From: Comamonadaceae bacterium
GTDB lineage: Bacteria; Pseudomonadota; Gammaproteobacteria; Burkholderiales; Burkholderiaceae_C
Direction of reading: 5' to 3'
Length of the DNA stretch: 43,278 nt
Assembly: GCA_947447985.1 (NCBI GenBank)
Contig: CANFLX010000021.1
Span: forward strand, 1 to 43,278
In this document: positions 1 through 9,863 of the stretch, piece by piece
How positions within the stretch are numbered: position 1 is the stretch's first letter
Layout: every line of letters begins with the position of its first letter
Notes under the pieces: generated by a model
Databases searched by the model: none
Told to the model about the DNA's origin: nothing
The model's input: only the letters and a program-made list of their open reading frames with translations
Program-made: the position numbers and the translations under genes

Positions 1-10
1 CAAAAAGTTA

Positions 11-125
11 TGCCTGACGACCATAGCGAGTTGGTACCACTCCTTCCCATCCCGAACAGGACAGTGAAACGACTCTGCGCCGATGATAGTGCGGATACCC
101 GTGTGAAAGTAGGTCATCGTCAGGC
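11..125 (+). rRNA. rrf: 5S ribosomal RNA
   Basis: About 115 nt with the standard 5S layout. The 5' strand GCCTGACGA (12-20) pairs with TCGTCAGGC (117-125) to form helix I. The conserved internal segments CCATCCCGAACAGG and GTGAAA are present. It sits at the window edge and is followed by a strong terminator, so it should be the last gene of an rRNA operon whose 16S and 23S genes lie to the left of the window. The exact ends are good to within a base or two. Confidence 0.95.
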
Positions 126-140
126 TATTCAACCAGAAAA

Positions 141-171
141 CGCCCCATCATTCGATGGGGCGTTTTTTTTT
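141..171 (+). terminator. Rho-independent terminator of the rRNA operon
   Basis: A 9-bp perfect stem (CGCCCCATC 141-149 with GATGGGGCG 154-162) with a 4-nt loop is followed by a run of nine T. It starts 15 bases after the 5S gene, as expected for the end of an rrn transcript, and insulates groESL from rRNA transcription. Confidence 0.93.
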
Positions 172-184
172 GGTCTCGGCTCCC

Positions 185-213
185 CTTGAAATGGAGTCGA
201 ATGGCCTTATCAT
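185..213 (+). promoter_or_regulatory. groESL promoter (sigma-70-like, with a sigma-32-like -35)
   Basis: TTGAAA (186-191) is followed after 16 bp by TATCAT (208-213), a good sigma-70 pair. The same region reads CTTGAAA (185-191), the consensus heat-shock sigma-32 -35 box, with a weaker CCTTAT-type -10 about 13 bp downstream. The CIRCE operator begins at the last base of the proposed -10, so a bound repressor would block the start site. The sigma-32 reading is tentative. Confidence 0.65.
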
Positions 214-239
214 TAGCACTCGTAGGAGATGAGTGCTAA
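213..239 (+). promoter_or_regulatory. CIRCE element (HrcA operator)
   Basis: TTAGCACTC (213-221), nine spacer bases, then GAGTGCTAA (231-239) is an exact match to the CIRCE consensus TTAGCACTC-N9-GAGTGCTAA. HrcA binds this inverted repeat and represses chaperonin genes until heat stress titrates GroEL. It lies 88 bases upstream of the groES start and directly after the promoter -10. Confidence 0.97.
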
Positions 240-326
240 CACGTACTTTTCCCCTCTGTGTTGTGCCTGCCCCCAGACGCTTGGGGTGTCGGCTTGTTAC
301 CTGTTTCTAAACCTAGGAGATTCCTC

Positions 327-620
327 ATGAAACTGCGCCCATTGGCAGACCGCGTGATTGTGAAGCGCGTTGAAAGCGAAACCAAAACCGCCTCTGGCAT
401 CTATATCCCTGACAACGCCGCCGAAAAGCCTGACCAAGGTGAAGTGCTGGCCGTGGGACCTGGCAAGCGCAATGACAAAGGCGAAGTCGCTGCGTTGACC
501 GTCAAAGTCGGTGACCGCGTCTTGTTTGGTAAGTACAGCGGCCAGACCGTCAAGGTCGATGGCGACGAACTGTTGGTGATGAAGGAAGACGACCTGTTTG
601 CAGTGGTCGAGTCGAAGTAA
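327..620 (+). CDS. groES: Co-chaperonin GroES (Hsp10)
   Basis: A 97-residue cytoplasmic co-chaperonin that caps the GroEL ring as a heptamer and closes the folding chamber. It begins [14 protein letters not shown] and contains the mobile-loop region ([14 protein letters not shown]) and the GKYSGQTVK beta segment, at the usual family length. The ATG at 327 is chosen because TAGGAGA (314-320) stands just before it; the longer open frame from 258 would add a non-conserved leader. It is followed 33 bases later by groEL in one operon downstream of a perfect CIRCE site, so HrcA-controlled heat-shock expression is expected. Confidence 0.98.
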   Translation: MKLRPLADRVIVKRVESETKTASGIYIPDNAAEKPDQGEVLAVGPGKRNDKGEVAALTVKVGDRVLFGKYSGQTVKVDGDELLVMKEDDLFAVVESK

Positions 621-650
621 TCCACCCCTGATTGAACATTTGGAGAATAA

Positions 651-2312
<1,662 letters not shown>

Positions 2313-2351
2313 GTCCACGCTGGTTCAGCGCAGTCCTCAGGGGCTGCGCCA

Positions 2352-2399
2352 CCAAGAAAAAGCCCCGCGCGACGCAAGTCTGGCGGGGCTTTTTCTTGG
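2352..2399. terminator. Bidirectional terminator between groEL and ruvA
   Basis: A perfect 17-bp inverted repeat (2352-2368 with 2383-2399) has a GCCCCGC core flanked by an A-run on the left and a T-run on the right, so it can end transcripts from both directions. It sits between the convergent groEL and ruvA genes, 10 bases past the ruvA stop. Confidence 0.92.
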
Positions 2400-2409
2400 G
2401 CGAAAAGAT

Positions 2410-2982
2410 TTATCGCGCCAGTGCTTTGAGTGCGAGCTTGATGCCATCACTCACTCCCACGTCCACCGGCAACGCTTTGAGTGCCGAAGCCGCTTCTTTG
2501 TCGTTGTAGCCCAGGGCCAGCAGCGCCTGCAGGATGTCCGACTGCGCTCCACTGTGCGCACCCAGGGGCGCACCCATGTCGGCCCCCAGCTTGCCTTTGA
2601 GCTCCAGTAAAAGGCGTTGCGCTGTCTTGCCGCCAATGCCGGGCACCTTGGTCAGTCGTCCAGGCTCCTGCAGTGTGATGGCTTGCGCCAAATCGGCCAC
2701 CCCCATGCCCGAGAGCACCGACAAAGCGGTGCGTGGGCCCACGCCAGAGATCTTGATGAGCTCGCGAAACGCCGCGCGTTCCTGCGCGGTGCCAAAGCCG
2801 TACAAAATTTGCGCATCCTCTCGCACCACAAAATGGGTGAGCAGCGACACACGTTCACCCAGCGCGGGCAGGTTGTAAAAAGTGCTCATGGGCACTTGCA
2901 CCTCATAGCCCACGCCACCACAGTCCACCATGACCTCCGGGGGGTTCTTTTCGCTCAGTGTTCCTGTGAGTTTGCCGATCAT
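2410..2982 (-). CDS. ruvA: Holliday junction branch migration protein RuvA
   Basis: A 190-residue DNA-binding subunit of the RuvAB branch-migration motor. RuvA tetramers clamp the four-way junction and recruit the RuvB helicase. The N-terminal OB fold ([22 protein letters not shown]), the helix-hairpin-helix region ([32 protein letters not shown]) and a C-terminal domain III that contacts RuvB are all present. The start at 2982 gives the canonical MIGKLTG; the open frame extends 20 codons further but without family similarity. ruvB and ruvC are not in the window. It converges on groEL across a shared terminator and diverges from the phoH-like gene. Confidence 0.97.
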   Translation of the reverse strand: MIGKLTGTLSEKNPPEVMVDCGGVGYEVQVPMSTFYNLPALGERVSLLTHFVVREDAQILYGFGTAQERAAFRELIKISGVGPRTALSVLSGMGVADLAQAITLQEPGRLTKVPGIGGKTAQRLLLELKGKLGADMGAPLGAHSGAQSDILQALLALGYNDKEAASALKALPVDVGVSDGIKLALKALAR

Positions 2983-3071
2983 GCGCTGCCTTCTGTGTAA
3001 ATGCCTATCATCGGGCATGCGGTGCGCGCCTTCCGTGCGCATCCCCCCAATCCCAGCCCGGAATTATCGAC

Positions 3072-4112
3072 TTGATTCTCAGACACCTTTTCTCGCCGCT
3101 CAACAACACACGCTTGTCCCACCTGTGCGGCCCCACCGACGAGCACCTGCGCACCATAGAGACCGCCCTCGGTGTGCGCATCGCGCACCGCCATGAGCAG
3201 TTCAAAGTGGACGGCCCCAAAGTCCAGGCCCAGCGCGCCATGGATGTGCTCCAAGCCATGTATGAGATAGCTGCGCGGGCTATTCCGGCGGCGACCGTGC
3301 AATTGATGTTGTCGGGCGACGGCTCCGCCGAGCTGCAAGACGGGCCCACCTTGTCGACCCGCCGGGCCGACCTCAAGCCCCGCAGCACCAACCAGGCGCT
3401 GTATTTGGACAACATCGCCAGCCACGACATCACCATCGGCATTGGCCCCGCAGGCACGGGCAAAACCTATTTGGCGGTGGCCGCCGCCGTCGACGCCTTG
3501 CAGCGCAGTGCCGTGCAGCGCATTGTGCTGACCCGCCCGGCGGTGGAAGCGGGCGAGCGGCTGGGCTTTTTGCCGGGTGACTTGAACCAAAAAGTCGATC
3601 CCTATTTGCGCCCGCTGTACGACGCGCTTTACGACCTGATGGGCTTTGAGCAAGTGCAAAAAGCCTTTGAGCGCCAGACCCTGGAAATCGCGCCGTTGGC
3701 TTTTATGCGCGGGCGCACCCTGAACAATGCCTTTGTGATTTTGGACGAAGCGCAAAACACCACGCCAGAGCAAATGAAGATGTTCCTGACGCGCATCGGC
3801 TTTGGCACCCGGGCGGTCATCACAGGCGATGTCAGCCAAATTGACCTGCCCAAATCACAGCTCAGCGGTTTGATCGATGCAGAGCGCACCTTGCGCCGCG
3901 TCGACGGTATTGCCATCACCCGACTGACCAGTGCAGACATCGTGCGCCACCCCTTGGTCGCCCGCATCGTGGATGCCTATGACGCCGCACGGGCGCAGGA
4001 AGAAATGGCACTGGCCCTCAGCCTGGGCACTGTGCTGCCGGAGCCGGAGGTCGAAGCGCCCCGTACCGGCTTGCCCAAGACCCGTGCCCCCCGTCGCAAA
4101 ACCACGCTGTAA
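3072..4112 (+). CDS. PhoH-like ATPase
   Basis: A 346-residue cytoplasmic P-loop ATPase of the PhoH family, often called phosphate-starvation-inducible though most members are not shown to be. Walker A GPAGTGKT is at about residues 125-132 and Walker B VILDEAQN at about 222-229, followed by the family signature TGDVSQIDLP. The N-terminal part looks like a KH-type nucleic-acid-binding region. The start is a TTG at 3072; no better ATG was found in frame. ybeY begins 4 bases after its stop, the common phoH-ybeY pair linked to 16S rRNA maturation and RNA quality control, so an RNA-related role is likely. Confidence 0.93.
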   Translation: MILRHLFSPLNNTRLSHLCGPTDEHLRTIETALGVRIAHRHEQFKVDGPKVQAQRAMDVLQAMYEIAARAIPAATVQLMLSGDGSAELQDGPTLSTRRADLKPRSTNQALYLDNIASHDITIGIGPAGTGKTYLAVAAAVDALQRSAVQRIVLTRPAVEAGERLGFLPGDLNQKVDPYLRPLYDALYDLMGFEQVQKAFERQTLEIAPLAFMRGRTLNNAFVILDEAQNTTPEQMKMFLTRIGFGTRAVITGDVSQIDLPKSQLSGLIDAERTLRRVDGIAITRLTSADIVRHPLVARIVDAYDAARAQEEMALALSLGTVLPEPEVEAPRTGLPKTRAPRRKTTL

Positions 4113-4116
4113 ACCT

Positions 4117-4569
4117 ATGCTCCACACACTCGCCTTGTCATTGCAATTCGGCAAACTGGCAAACGCCGAACTTCACCGTGCGGCGCTGCCCCGCCACAAA
4201 GTCGCGCGCTGGCTGCGCAAGGCCTTGGCCAGTGACGCTGAAATCACCGTGCGCATCGTTGACGCCATGGAAGGCCAGGAACTGAACCGCGAATACCGCA
4301 ACAAAGACTACGCCACCAATGTGCTCACTTTTGACTACACACACGAGCCGGTGGTGAGCGCCGACCTGGTGCTGTGCGCGCCAGTGGTCGCTCAGGAAGC
4401 CCACGAGCAGGGCAAATCACTGCAAGCCCATTACGCCCACCTTATCGTTCACGGTGCCCTCCATGCCCAGGGCTGGGACCACGAGCTGGACGAAGATGCG
4501 CAGGTCATGGAACTGCGCGAATCCGAGATCATGGCGCGGCTTGGATTTGACAATCCCTACGCCGGCTGA
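4117..4569 (+). CDS. ybeY: Endoribonuclease YbeY (16S rRNA maturation)
   Basis: A 150-residue zinc-dependent single-strand endoribonuclease needed for 16S rRNA 3' processing and 70S quality control. The metal-binding signature HGxLHxxGxDH is intact (His112, His116, His122). The NVLTFDY and NREYRNKDYATN motifs match the family. The ATG at 4117, 4 bases after the phoH-like stop, gives normal length; the frame is open further upstream only as an overlap with phoH. It is the second gene of the phoH-ybeY operon. Confidence 0.96.
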   Translation: MLHTLALSLQFGKLANAELHRAALPRHKVARWLRKALASDAEITVRIVDAMEGQELNREYRNKDYATNVLTFDYTHEPVVSADLVLCAPVVAQEAHEQGKSLQAHYAHLIVHGALHAQGWDHELDEDAQVMELRESEIMARLGFDNPYAG

Positions 4570-4591
4570 GCCTTGAAGGAGACTTCACACC

Positions 4592-7500
4592 ATGAACGCC
4601 CCCGTGAACCCCGCGCAGCTGCAAGCTGCGCACCCCGACGTTAGCCTCGACGACAAATACACCCTGCGTTCCGGCACCGCGTTCATGAGCGGCGTGCAGG
4701 CCCTGGTGCGCCTGCCCATGTTGCAGCGGGTGCGCGACTTGGCGGCTGGCAAAAACACCGCAGGCTTTATCAGCGGTTACCGCGGATCGCCTTTGGGGAA
4801 TTACGACCAGGCGCTGCAAAAGGCACAAGCCCATTTGAAAGAACACCATGTAGTGTTCCAGCCCGGTGTCAACGAAGAGCTCGCCGCCACCGCTTTGTGG
4901 GGTACGCAGCAGCTCGGCTTTGCACCGCCAGGTGTGAACAAATACGACGGCGTGTTTGGAATTTGGTATGGCAAGGGCCCTGGCGTGGACCGTTGTTCCG
5001 ACGTGTTCAAGCATGCCAATATGTCGGGTACCACCCCCTGGGGCGGGGTGATTGCGGTGGCGGGTGACGACCACGTGGCCAAGAGCTCCACGGCCGCGCA
5101 CCAGAGTGACCACATCTTCAAGGCCTGCGGTACGCCTGTTTTTTTCCCGACCAGCGTGCAAGACGTGCTCGACCTGGGCGTGCATGCCTTTGCCATGAGC
5201 CGCTTCTCGGGCGTGTGGGCGGGCATGAAAACCATCCAGGAAATTGTCGAGTCCAGCGCTTCGGTCGATGTCGACGCCCACCGGGTGCGCATTGCGCTGC
5301 CCACAGACTTCGCCATGCCAGCTGGCGGCGTGCACGTGCGCTGGCCGGACGCGGCCTTGGAGCAAGAAGCGCGTTTGTTTGACACCAAGTGGTACGCGGC
5401 GCTGGCCTATATCCGCGCCAACCGGCTGAACCACAACGTGATCCAAGGGCCTCAGGACCGTCTGGGCCTGATGGCCAGCGGCAAGGCCTTTAACGACACC
5501 CGCCAGGCGCTCAGCGACTTGGGGCTCGACGACGCCAGCTGCCAGCGCGTGGGCATTCGCCTGCACAAGGTTGCCGTGGTGTGGCCTCTAGAGGCCCAGC
5601 TCACCCGCGAATTTGCCACCGGTTTGCAGGAAATATTGGTGGTGGAAGAAAAGCGCCAGGTCATCGAATACCAGCTCAAAGAAGAGCTGTACAACTGGCG
5701 CGCCGATGTGCGGCCACGTGTGTTGGGCAAATTCAACGAGTTGGACGGCCAGGACGGCTTTGGTGGCGGTGGCGAATGGTCCATGCCCAACCCGAGCGCC
5801 AACACGCTGTTGCGTGCCAACGCCGATTTGTCGCCCGCTTTGATTGCACGAGCGATCGCCCAGCGCTTGAAGCGCATTGGGGTGGATGCCGATGTGGCGG
5901 CGCGCATGGACGCGCACCTTGCCATCCTGGACGCCAAAGAGCGTTCCATGGCGGCCCTGCAACTCGGCGCTACGCCGACCGATCGCCAGCCCTGGTTTTG
6001 TTCGGGCTGCCCGCACAACACCAGCACGCTGGTGCCCGAGGGCTCGCGTGCCATGGCCGGCATTGGCTGCCACTTCATGACCATCTGGATGGACCGCGCT
6101 ACCGTGGGCTTTACCCAAATGGGGGGTGAAGGCGTGCCCTGGGTGGGCCAGCAGCCCTTTGTGCATGACCAGCACATGTTCGCCAACCTGGGCGACGGCA
6201 CCTATTTCCACAGCGGCCTGCTGGCGGTGCGCCAGTCGATTGCAGCGGGCGTCAACATCACCTACAAAATTTTGTACAACGACGCGGTCGCCATGACCGG
6301 TGGCCAGCAAGTGGGCGAGCGACCCGAAGGGCACAGCGTCGTACAGATCGCGCAAAGCATGCGCGCTGAAGGCGCACAGCGCATCGTGGTGGTCACCGAT
6401 GAACCCGACAAATACGCGGGTGTTCGTGATTTGCCCACGGGCGTATCGGTGGAGCACCGTGACGCCCTAGACCGCATTCAGCGCGAGTTCCGCACCATCC
6501 CTGGCACCACCGTCATCATTTACGACCAAACCTGCGCCACCGAAAAACGCCGCCGCCGCAAGCGCGGCACCTTGGTGGATCCCGCGGTGCGGGTGGTGAT
6601 CAACGAGCTGGTTTGCGAAGGCTGTGGCGACTGCGGCGTGCAGAGCAACTGCATCAGCGTCGAACCGCTGGAAACCAACTTCGGCCGCAAACGCCACATC
6701 AACCAAAGCACCTGCAACAAAGACGTCTCCTGCGTCAAAGGCTTTTGCCCCAGCTTCGTCACCATCGAAGGCGGAAGCTTGCGTAAGAAAAAAAGTGCAG
6801 CACCCGCCAGCGCTCAGCAAGTCGACATACTTCCTGCGCCGCCCATTGCCGACCTGGCCACTGCCCACGATGGCGTGTGGGGACTCGTGGTGGCGGGGGT
6901 GGGCGGCACGGGCGTGATCACCATCGGCCAGCTGCTCGGCGTGGCCGCGCACATGGAAGGCAAAGGCATCGTCACCCAAGACGCAGGCGGCCTGGCGCAA
7001 AAAGGGGGCGCCACCTGGAGCCATGTGCTGATCGGCCAAACCCAAGATGCCATTCGCACCACGCGCGTGGGCATGGCCTGTGCCGATTTGGTGATTGGCT
7101 GCGACCCCATCGTCACGGCGGGCAAAGAAACCTCAATGCGCCTGCGCGCGGGACGCAGCCATGTGGTGATGAACAGCCACAGCGCGCCCACCGCCGCCTT
7201 TGTGAAAAACGCCAACTGGAGCAACCCCGGCGAGGCCTGCATCGCCCACATTGCCGACACCCTGCAAGACCCGTCGGCATTGGGCTGTGTGGACGCCGAA
7301 GGCATTGCCAGCCAGCTGCTCGGCGACAGCATCTTTACCAACCCGGTGATGCTGGGCTTTGCCTGGCAAAAGGGCTGGATTCCTTTGCAAGAGGCGTCCA
7401 TCCTGCGCGCCATGGAGCTCAATGCCGTGGCGGTGGACAAAAACAAGGCCGCCTTCCAATGGGGTCGACGTGCCGCGCACGACCCGGCGTCGGTAGCGCG

Positions 7501-8191
7501 CGCGCTGCAACCTGCCCAAACTGTGCAATGGATGCGCGCACCCCAAGAAAATGCCGCGTCGCTGGACAGCTTTGTGCAAGAGCGCGCGGAGTTTTTGACG
7601 GGTTATCAAAACGCTGCCTATGCCCGCCGCTACACCGACTTCGTCGCACGCGCTCAGCGCGCCGAGCAGGCCTTGGCCGACGCGGCCGTCTCGTCCCTGC
7701 CTTTGACCTTTGCAGTGGCCCGCTACCTGTTCAAGCTCATGGCCTACAAAGACGAATACGAAGTCGCCCGCCTGCACAGCGCAGCGGCGTTTCGCGACAA
7801 GATTGGCTCTATGTTCGAGGGCGACTACCAAGTGCACTACCACCTGGCGCCGCCCCTGCTGGCCAAGACGAACGACAAAGGCGAGTTGCAAAAACAAAAG
7901 TTCGGCCCGTACATGGCGTGGGCATTCACGCTGCTGGCGCCCCTCAAGGTGCTGCGCGGTACGGCACTCGATCCTTTTGGACGTACAGACGAGCGCCGCT
8001 TAGAACGTGCGCTGCTGGCCAACTACCAGGACACGCTCAACACCTATCTGGAAAAGCTCCGTGCAGACAACCAGGCCGACGCACTGGCCTTTGCCAAGCT
8101 GCCCGAGCAGATTCGCGGCTTTGGCCACGTTAAGGCGCGCCACATAGAAGCGGTGCGGGCGCAGTGGGTGGCATTGGGTGGAACGTTGTAA
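4592..8191 (+). CDS. Indolepyruvate ferredoxin oxidoreductase, fused alpha-gamma form
   Basis: A 1199-residue cytoplasmic TPP- and Fe-S-dependent enzyme that oxidatively decarboxylates aryl or branched 2-oxo acids to acyl-CoA, reducing ferredoxin. The N-terminal pyrimidine-binding half (GYRGSPLGNYD) and TPP-binding region (CSGCPHNTS near residue 470, GDGTYFHSG, NDAVAMTGGQ) resemble IorA. A cysteine cluster CEGCGDCG-x4-C near residue 676 would hold a [4Fe-4S] centre. The gamma domain with GVGGTGVITIGQLLG begins near residue 768, and a C-terminal extension of unknown role ends the protein. Such fused enzymes are typical of aerobic proteobacteria. An MFS gene starts 6 bases after its stop. The true substrate is not shown by sequence. 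Confidence 0.93.
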   Translation: MNAPVNPAQLQAAHPDVSLDDKYTLRSGTAFMSGVQALVRLPMLQRVRDLAAGKNTAGFISGYRGSPLGNYDQALQKAQAHLKEHHVVFQPGVNEELAATALWGTQQLGFAPPGVNKYDGVFGIWYGKGPGVDRCSDVFKHANMSGTTPWGGVIAVAGDDHVAKSSTAAHQSDHIFKACGTPVFFPTSVQDVLDLGVHAFAMSRFSGVWAGMKTIQEIVESSASVDVDAHRVRIALPTDFAMPAGGVHVRWPDAALEQEARLFDTKWYAALAYIRANRLNHNVIQGPQDRLGLMASGKAFNDTRQALSDLGLDDASCQRVGIRLHKVAVVWPLEAQLTREFATGLQEILVVEEKRQVIEYQLKEELYNWRADVRPRVLGKFNELDGQDGFGGGGEWSMPNPSANTLLRANADLSPALIARAIAQRLKRIGVDADVAARMDAHLAILDAKERSMAALQLGATPTDRQPWFCSGCPHNTSTLVPEGSRAMAGIGCHFMTIWMDRATVGFTQMGGEGVPWVGQQPFVHDQHMFANLGDGTYFHSGLLAVRQSIAAGVNITYKILYNDAVAMTGGQQVGERPEGHSVVQIAQSMRAEGAQRIVVVTDEPDKYAGVRDLPTGVSVEHRDALDRIQREFRTIPGTTVIIYDQTCATEKRRRRKRGTLVDPAVRVVINELVCEGCGDCGVQSNCISVEPLETNFGRKRHINQSTCNKDVSCVKGFCPSFVTIEGGSLRKKKSAAPASAQQVDILPAPPIADLATAHDGVWGLVVAGVGGTGVITIGQLLGVAAHMEGKGIVTQDAGGLAQKGGATWSHVLIGQTQDAIRTTRVGMACADLVIGCDPIVTAGKETSMRLRAGRSHVVMNSHSAPTAAFVKNANWSNPGEACIAHIADTLQDPSALGCVDAEGIASQLLGDSIFTNPVMLGFAWQKGWIPLQEASILRAMELNAVAVDKNKAAFQWGRRAAHDPASVARALQPAQTVQWMRAPQENAASLDSFVQERAEFLTGYQNAAYARRYTDFVARAQRAEQALADAAVSSLPLTFAVARYLFKLMAYKDEYEVARLHSAAAFRDKIGSMFEGDYQVHYHLAPPLLAKTNDKGELQKQKFGPYMAWAFTLLAPLKVLRGTALDPFGRTDERRLERALLANYQDTLNTYLEKLRADNQADALAFAKLPEQIRGFGHVKARHIEAVRAQWVALGGTL

Positions 8192-8197
8192 GGATTT

Positions 8198-9376
8198 ATG
8201 AACCGCAATCTCTGGCTCCTCGCCCTTTGCCAAGGCCTTTTATTGACGAACAACGTGGCCTTTATTGCCATCAACGGTCTGGTCGGTTTGCGCCTGGCGC
8301 CGGTGGGGTGGATGGCAACGCTTCCCGTGATGGGGTATGTGGTGGGGGCGGCACTGAGCACGCCACTGGTGGCCCTGAGCCAAGCGCGCTGGGGGCGCAA
8401 GCTGGCGTTTCAGTCGGGGCTGGTCGTGGCCGTGTTGTCGGCCTTGCTGGCGGCTTGGGCGATCTTTACGCAGCAGTTTTGGTGGGTGGTGGTGGCCACG
8501 GTGGTGGCCGGCTACTACAGCGCCAACGGCCAGTTGTACCGCTTTGCCGCCGCTGAAATGGCCTTGCCCGCCGCGCGCGAAAAGGCGGTGTCTTTGGTGC
8601 TGGCAGGCGGCTTGCTGGGCGCCATCGTGGGCCCCAATCTGGCAGCGCGCACGCGCAGTTTGCTGGACATTCCCTTTGCCGGTGCCTACCTCGCGCTGGC
8701 GGGGGTGGCGCTTTTGTCCATGGCCTTGATGGCCTTCATCACCTTCGCGCCAGAGGCTCCCAAACCGACTGCGGGCAACGCAGCACGCACTGGCCGCAGT
8801 GTCTTGCAAATGCTGCGTGAACCGGTGTTTATGGTGGCCTGCATGGCCGCCGCCTTGGGCTATGGCGTGATGAACCTGTTAATGGCCGCCACACCGCTGG
8901 CCATGCAGCAGTGCGGCCTGAGTTTTGAGAACACGGCCGTGGTGCTGGAGTGGCATGTGATTGGCATGTTTGCCCCCGGCTTTTTTACCGGTCACTTGAT
9001 CCGCCGCTTCGGTGCACTCAAGGTCATGGGTGGGGGCGTGCTGCTGAATGCCCTGTGCATTGGCGTGGCGCTCACGGGCCAGGACTTGCACCAGTTCACC
9101 GTTGCCCTGTTTTTGCTCGGTGTGGGCTGGAACTTTTTGTTCACCGGCAGCACCAGCCTGTCGCTCACGGCCTATGCGCCGGAAGAAAAAGACCGGGCCC
9201 AGGCCGTTATCAATTTTGCAGTTTTTGCGGTCATGGCGTTCACCTCGTTTGCCTCCGGGGCCTTGGTGACCACGCAAGGCTGGAACCTGCTCAATGCGGG
9301 CTCCTTGGTGCCGGTGGTGTTGACCGGTGCTTTGCTGTGGTGGCTGCATCACCAGCGCCGGAACGTGCAGGCCTAA
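8198..9376 (+). CDS. MFS transporter
   Basis: A 392-residue inner-membrane protein with about 12 hydrophobic helices in two halves, the size and layout of the major facilitator superfamily. After the second helix comes SQARWGRKLAFQ, a loop 2-3-type motif; RRFGALKVMGGG occupies the equivalent place in the second half. The start is fixed by an AAGG element 5 bases before the ATG. Only 6 bases separate it from the 2-oxoacid oxidoreductase, so the two are probably co-transcribed and the carrier may handle a related organic or amino acid. The substrate cannot be read from the sequence. Confidence 0.88.
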   Translation: MNRNLWLLALCQGLLLTNNVAFIAINGLVGLRLAPVGWMATLPVMGYVVGAALSTPLVALSQARWGRKLAFQSGLVVAVLSALLAAWAIFTQQFWWVVVATVVAGYYSANGQLYRFAAAEMALPAAREKAVSLVLAGGLLGAIVGPNLAARTRSLLDIPFAGAYLALAGVALLSMALMAFITFAPEAPKPTAGNAARTGRSVLQMLREPVFMVACMAAALGYGVMNLLMAATPLAMQQCGLSFENTAVVLEWHVIGMFAPGFFTGHLIRRFGALKVMGGGVLLNALCIGVALTGQDLHQFTVALFLLGVGWNFLFTGSTSLSLTAYAPEEKDRAQAVINFAVFAVMAFTSFASGALVTTQGWNLLNAGSLVPVVLTGALLWWLHHQRRNVQA

Positions 9377-9515
9377 GCAGCGCCACAGCGCCTGTCCCCA
9401 TGCGACGTGGGGCGAATGGGCAGCCTTACAATGCCTGGCTTAGCCAAGTCCGCCCCACAAGGGTGGGCGTGCTGCCTTGATCGGCACATTTCTCACACAT
9501 TCCGGGAGTTTTCAC

Positions 9516-9848
9516 ATGTTCATTTCTTCTGCCTTTGCGCAATCCGCGCCCGCTGCCGCTGCCGGGGGCGACCTGCAATCCACCTTGATGAGCATGCTGC
9601 CGCTGGTGCTGATGTTTGTGGTGCTGTATTTCGTCATGATCCGCCCCCAAATGAAGAAGCAAAAAGAGCACAAGGCCATGATCGACGCGCTGGCCAAAGG
9701 CGACGAAGTGGTCACCGTGGGTGGTTTGCTTGGCAAGGTCAGCAAAATGGGCGAGAGCCACATCGGCCTGGAAGTGAGCAACGGCGTGGAAGTTCAGGTG
9801 CAACGCAGCGCTGTTGTGCAGGTCTTGCCCAAGGGCTCTCTCAAGTAA
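9516..9848 (+). CDS. yajC: Preprotein translocase subunit YajC
   Basis: A 110-residue single-pass inner-membrane protein that joins SecD and SecF in the accessory Sec complex. A short N-terminal MFISSAFAQSAPAAA segment is followed by one membrane helix (LMSMLPLVLMFVVLYFVMIRPQ) and the family signature MIRPQMKKQKEHKAM, then a small cytoplasmic domain. The ATG at 9516 follows GGGAG and gives the normal length; an in-frame ATG at 9477 would add 13 unsupported residues. secD starts 15 bases downstream. Confidence 0.97.
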   Translation: MFISSAFAQSAPAAAAGGDLQSTLMSMLPLVLMFVVLYFVMIRPQMKKQKEHKAMIDALAKGDEVVTVGGLLGKVSKMGESHIGLEVSNGVEVQVQRSAVVQVLPKGSLK

Positions 9849-9863
9849 ACAAGCAGCTGTCCC

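Noticed and set aside
9377..9515. Possible terminator between the MFS gene and yajC (short GC-rich complementary runs)
   Set aside because: The stems are short and broken, with no T-run; not strong enough to call.
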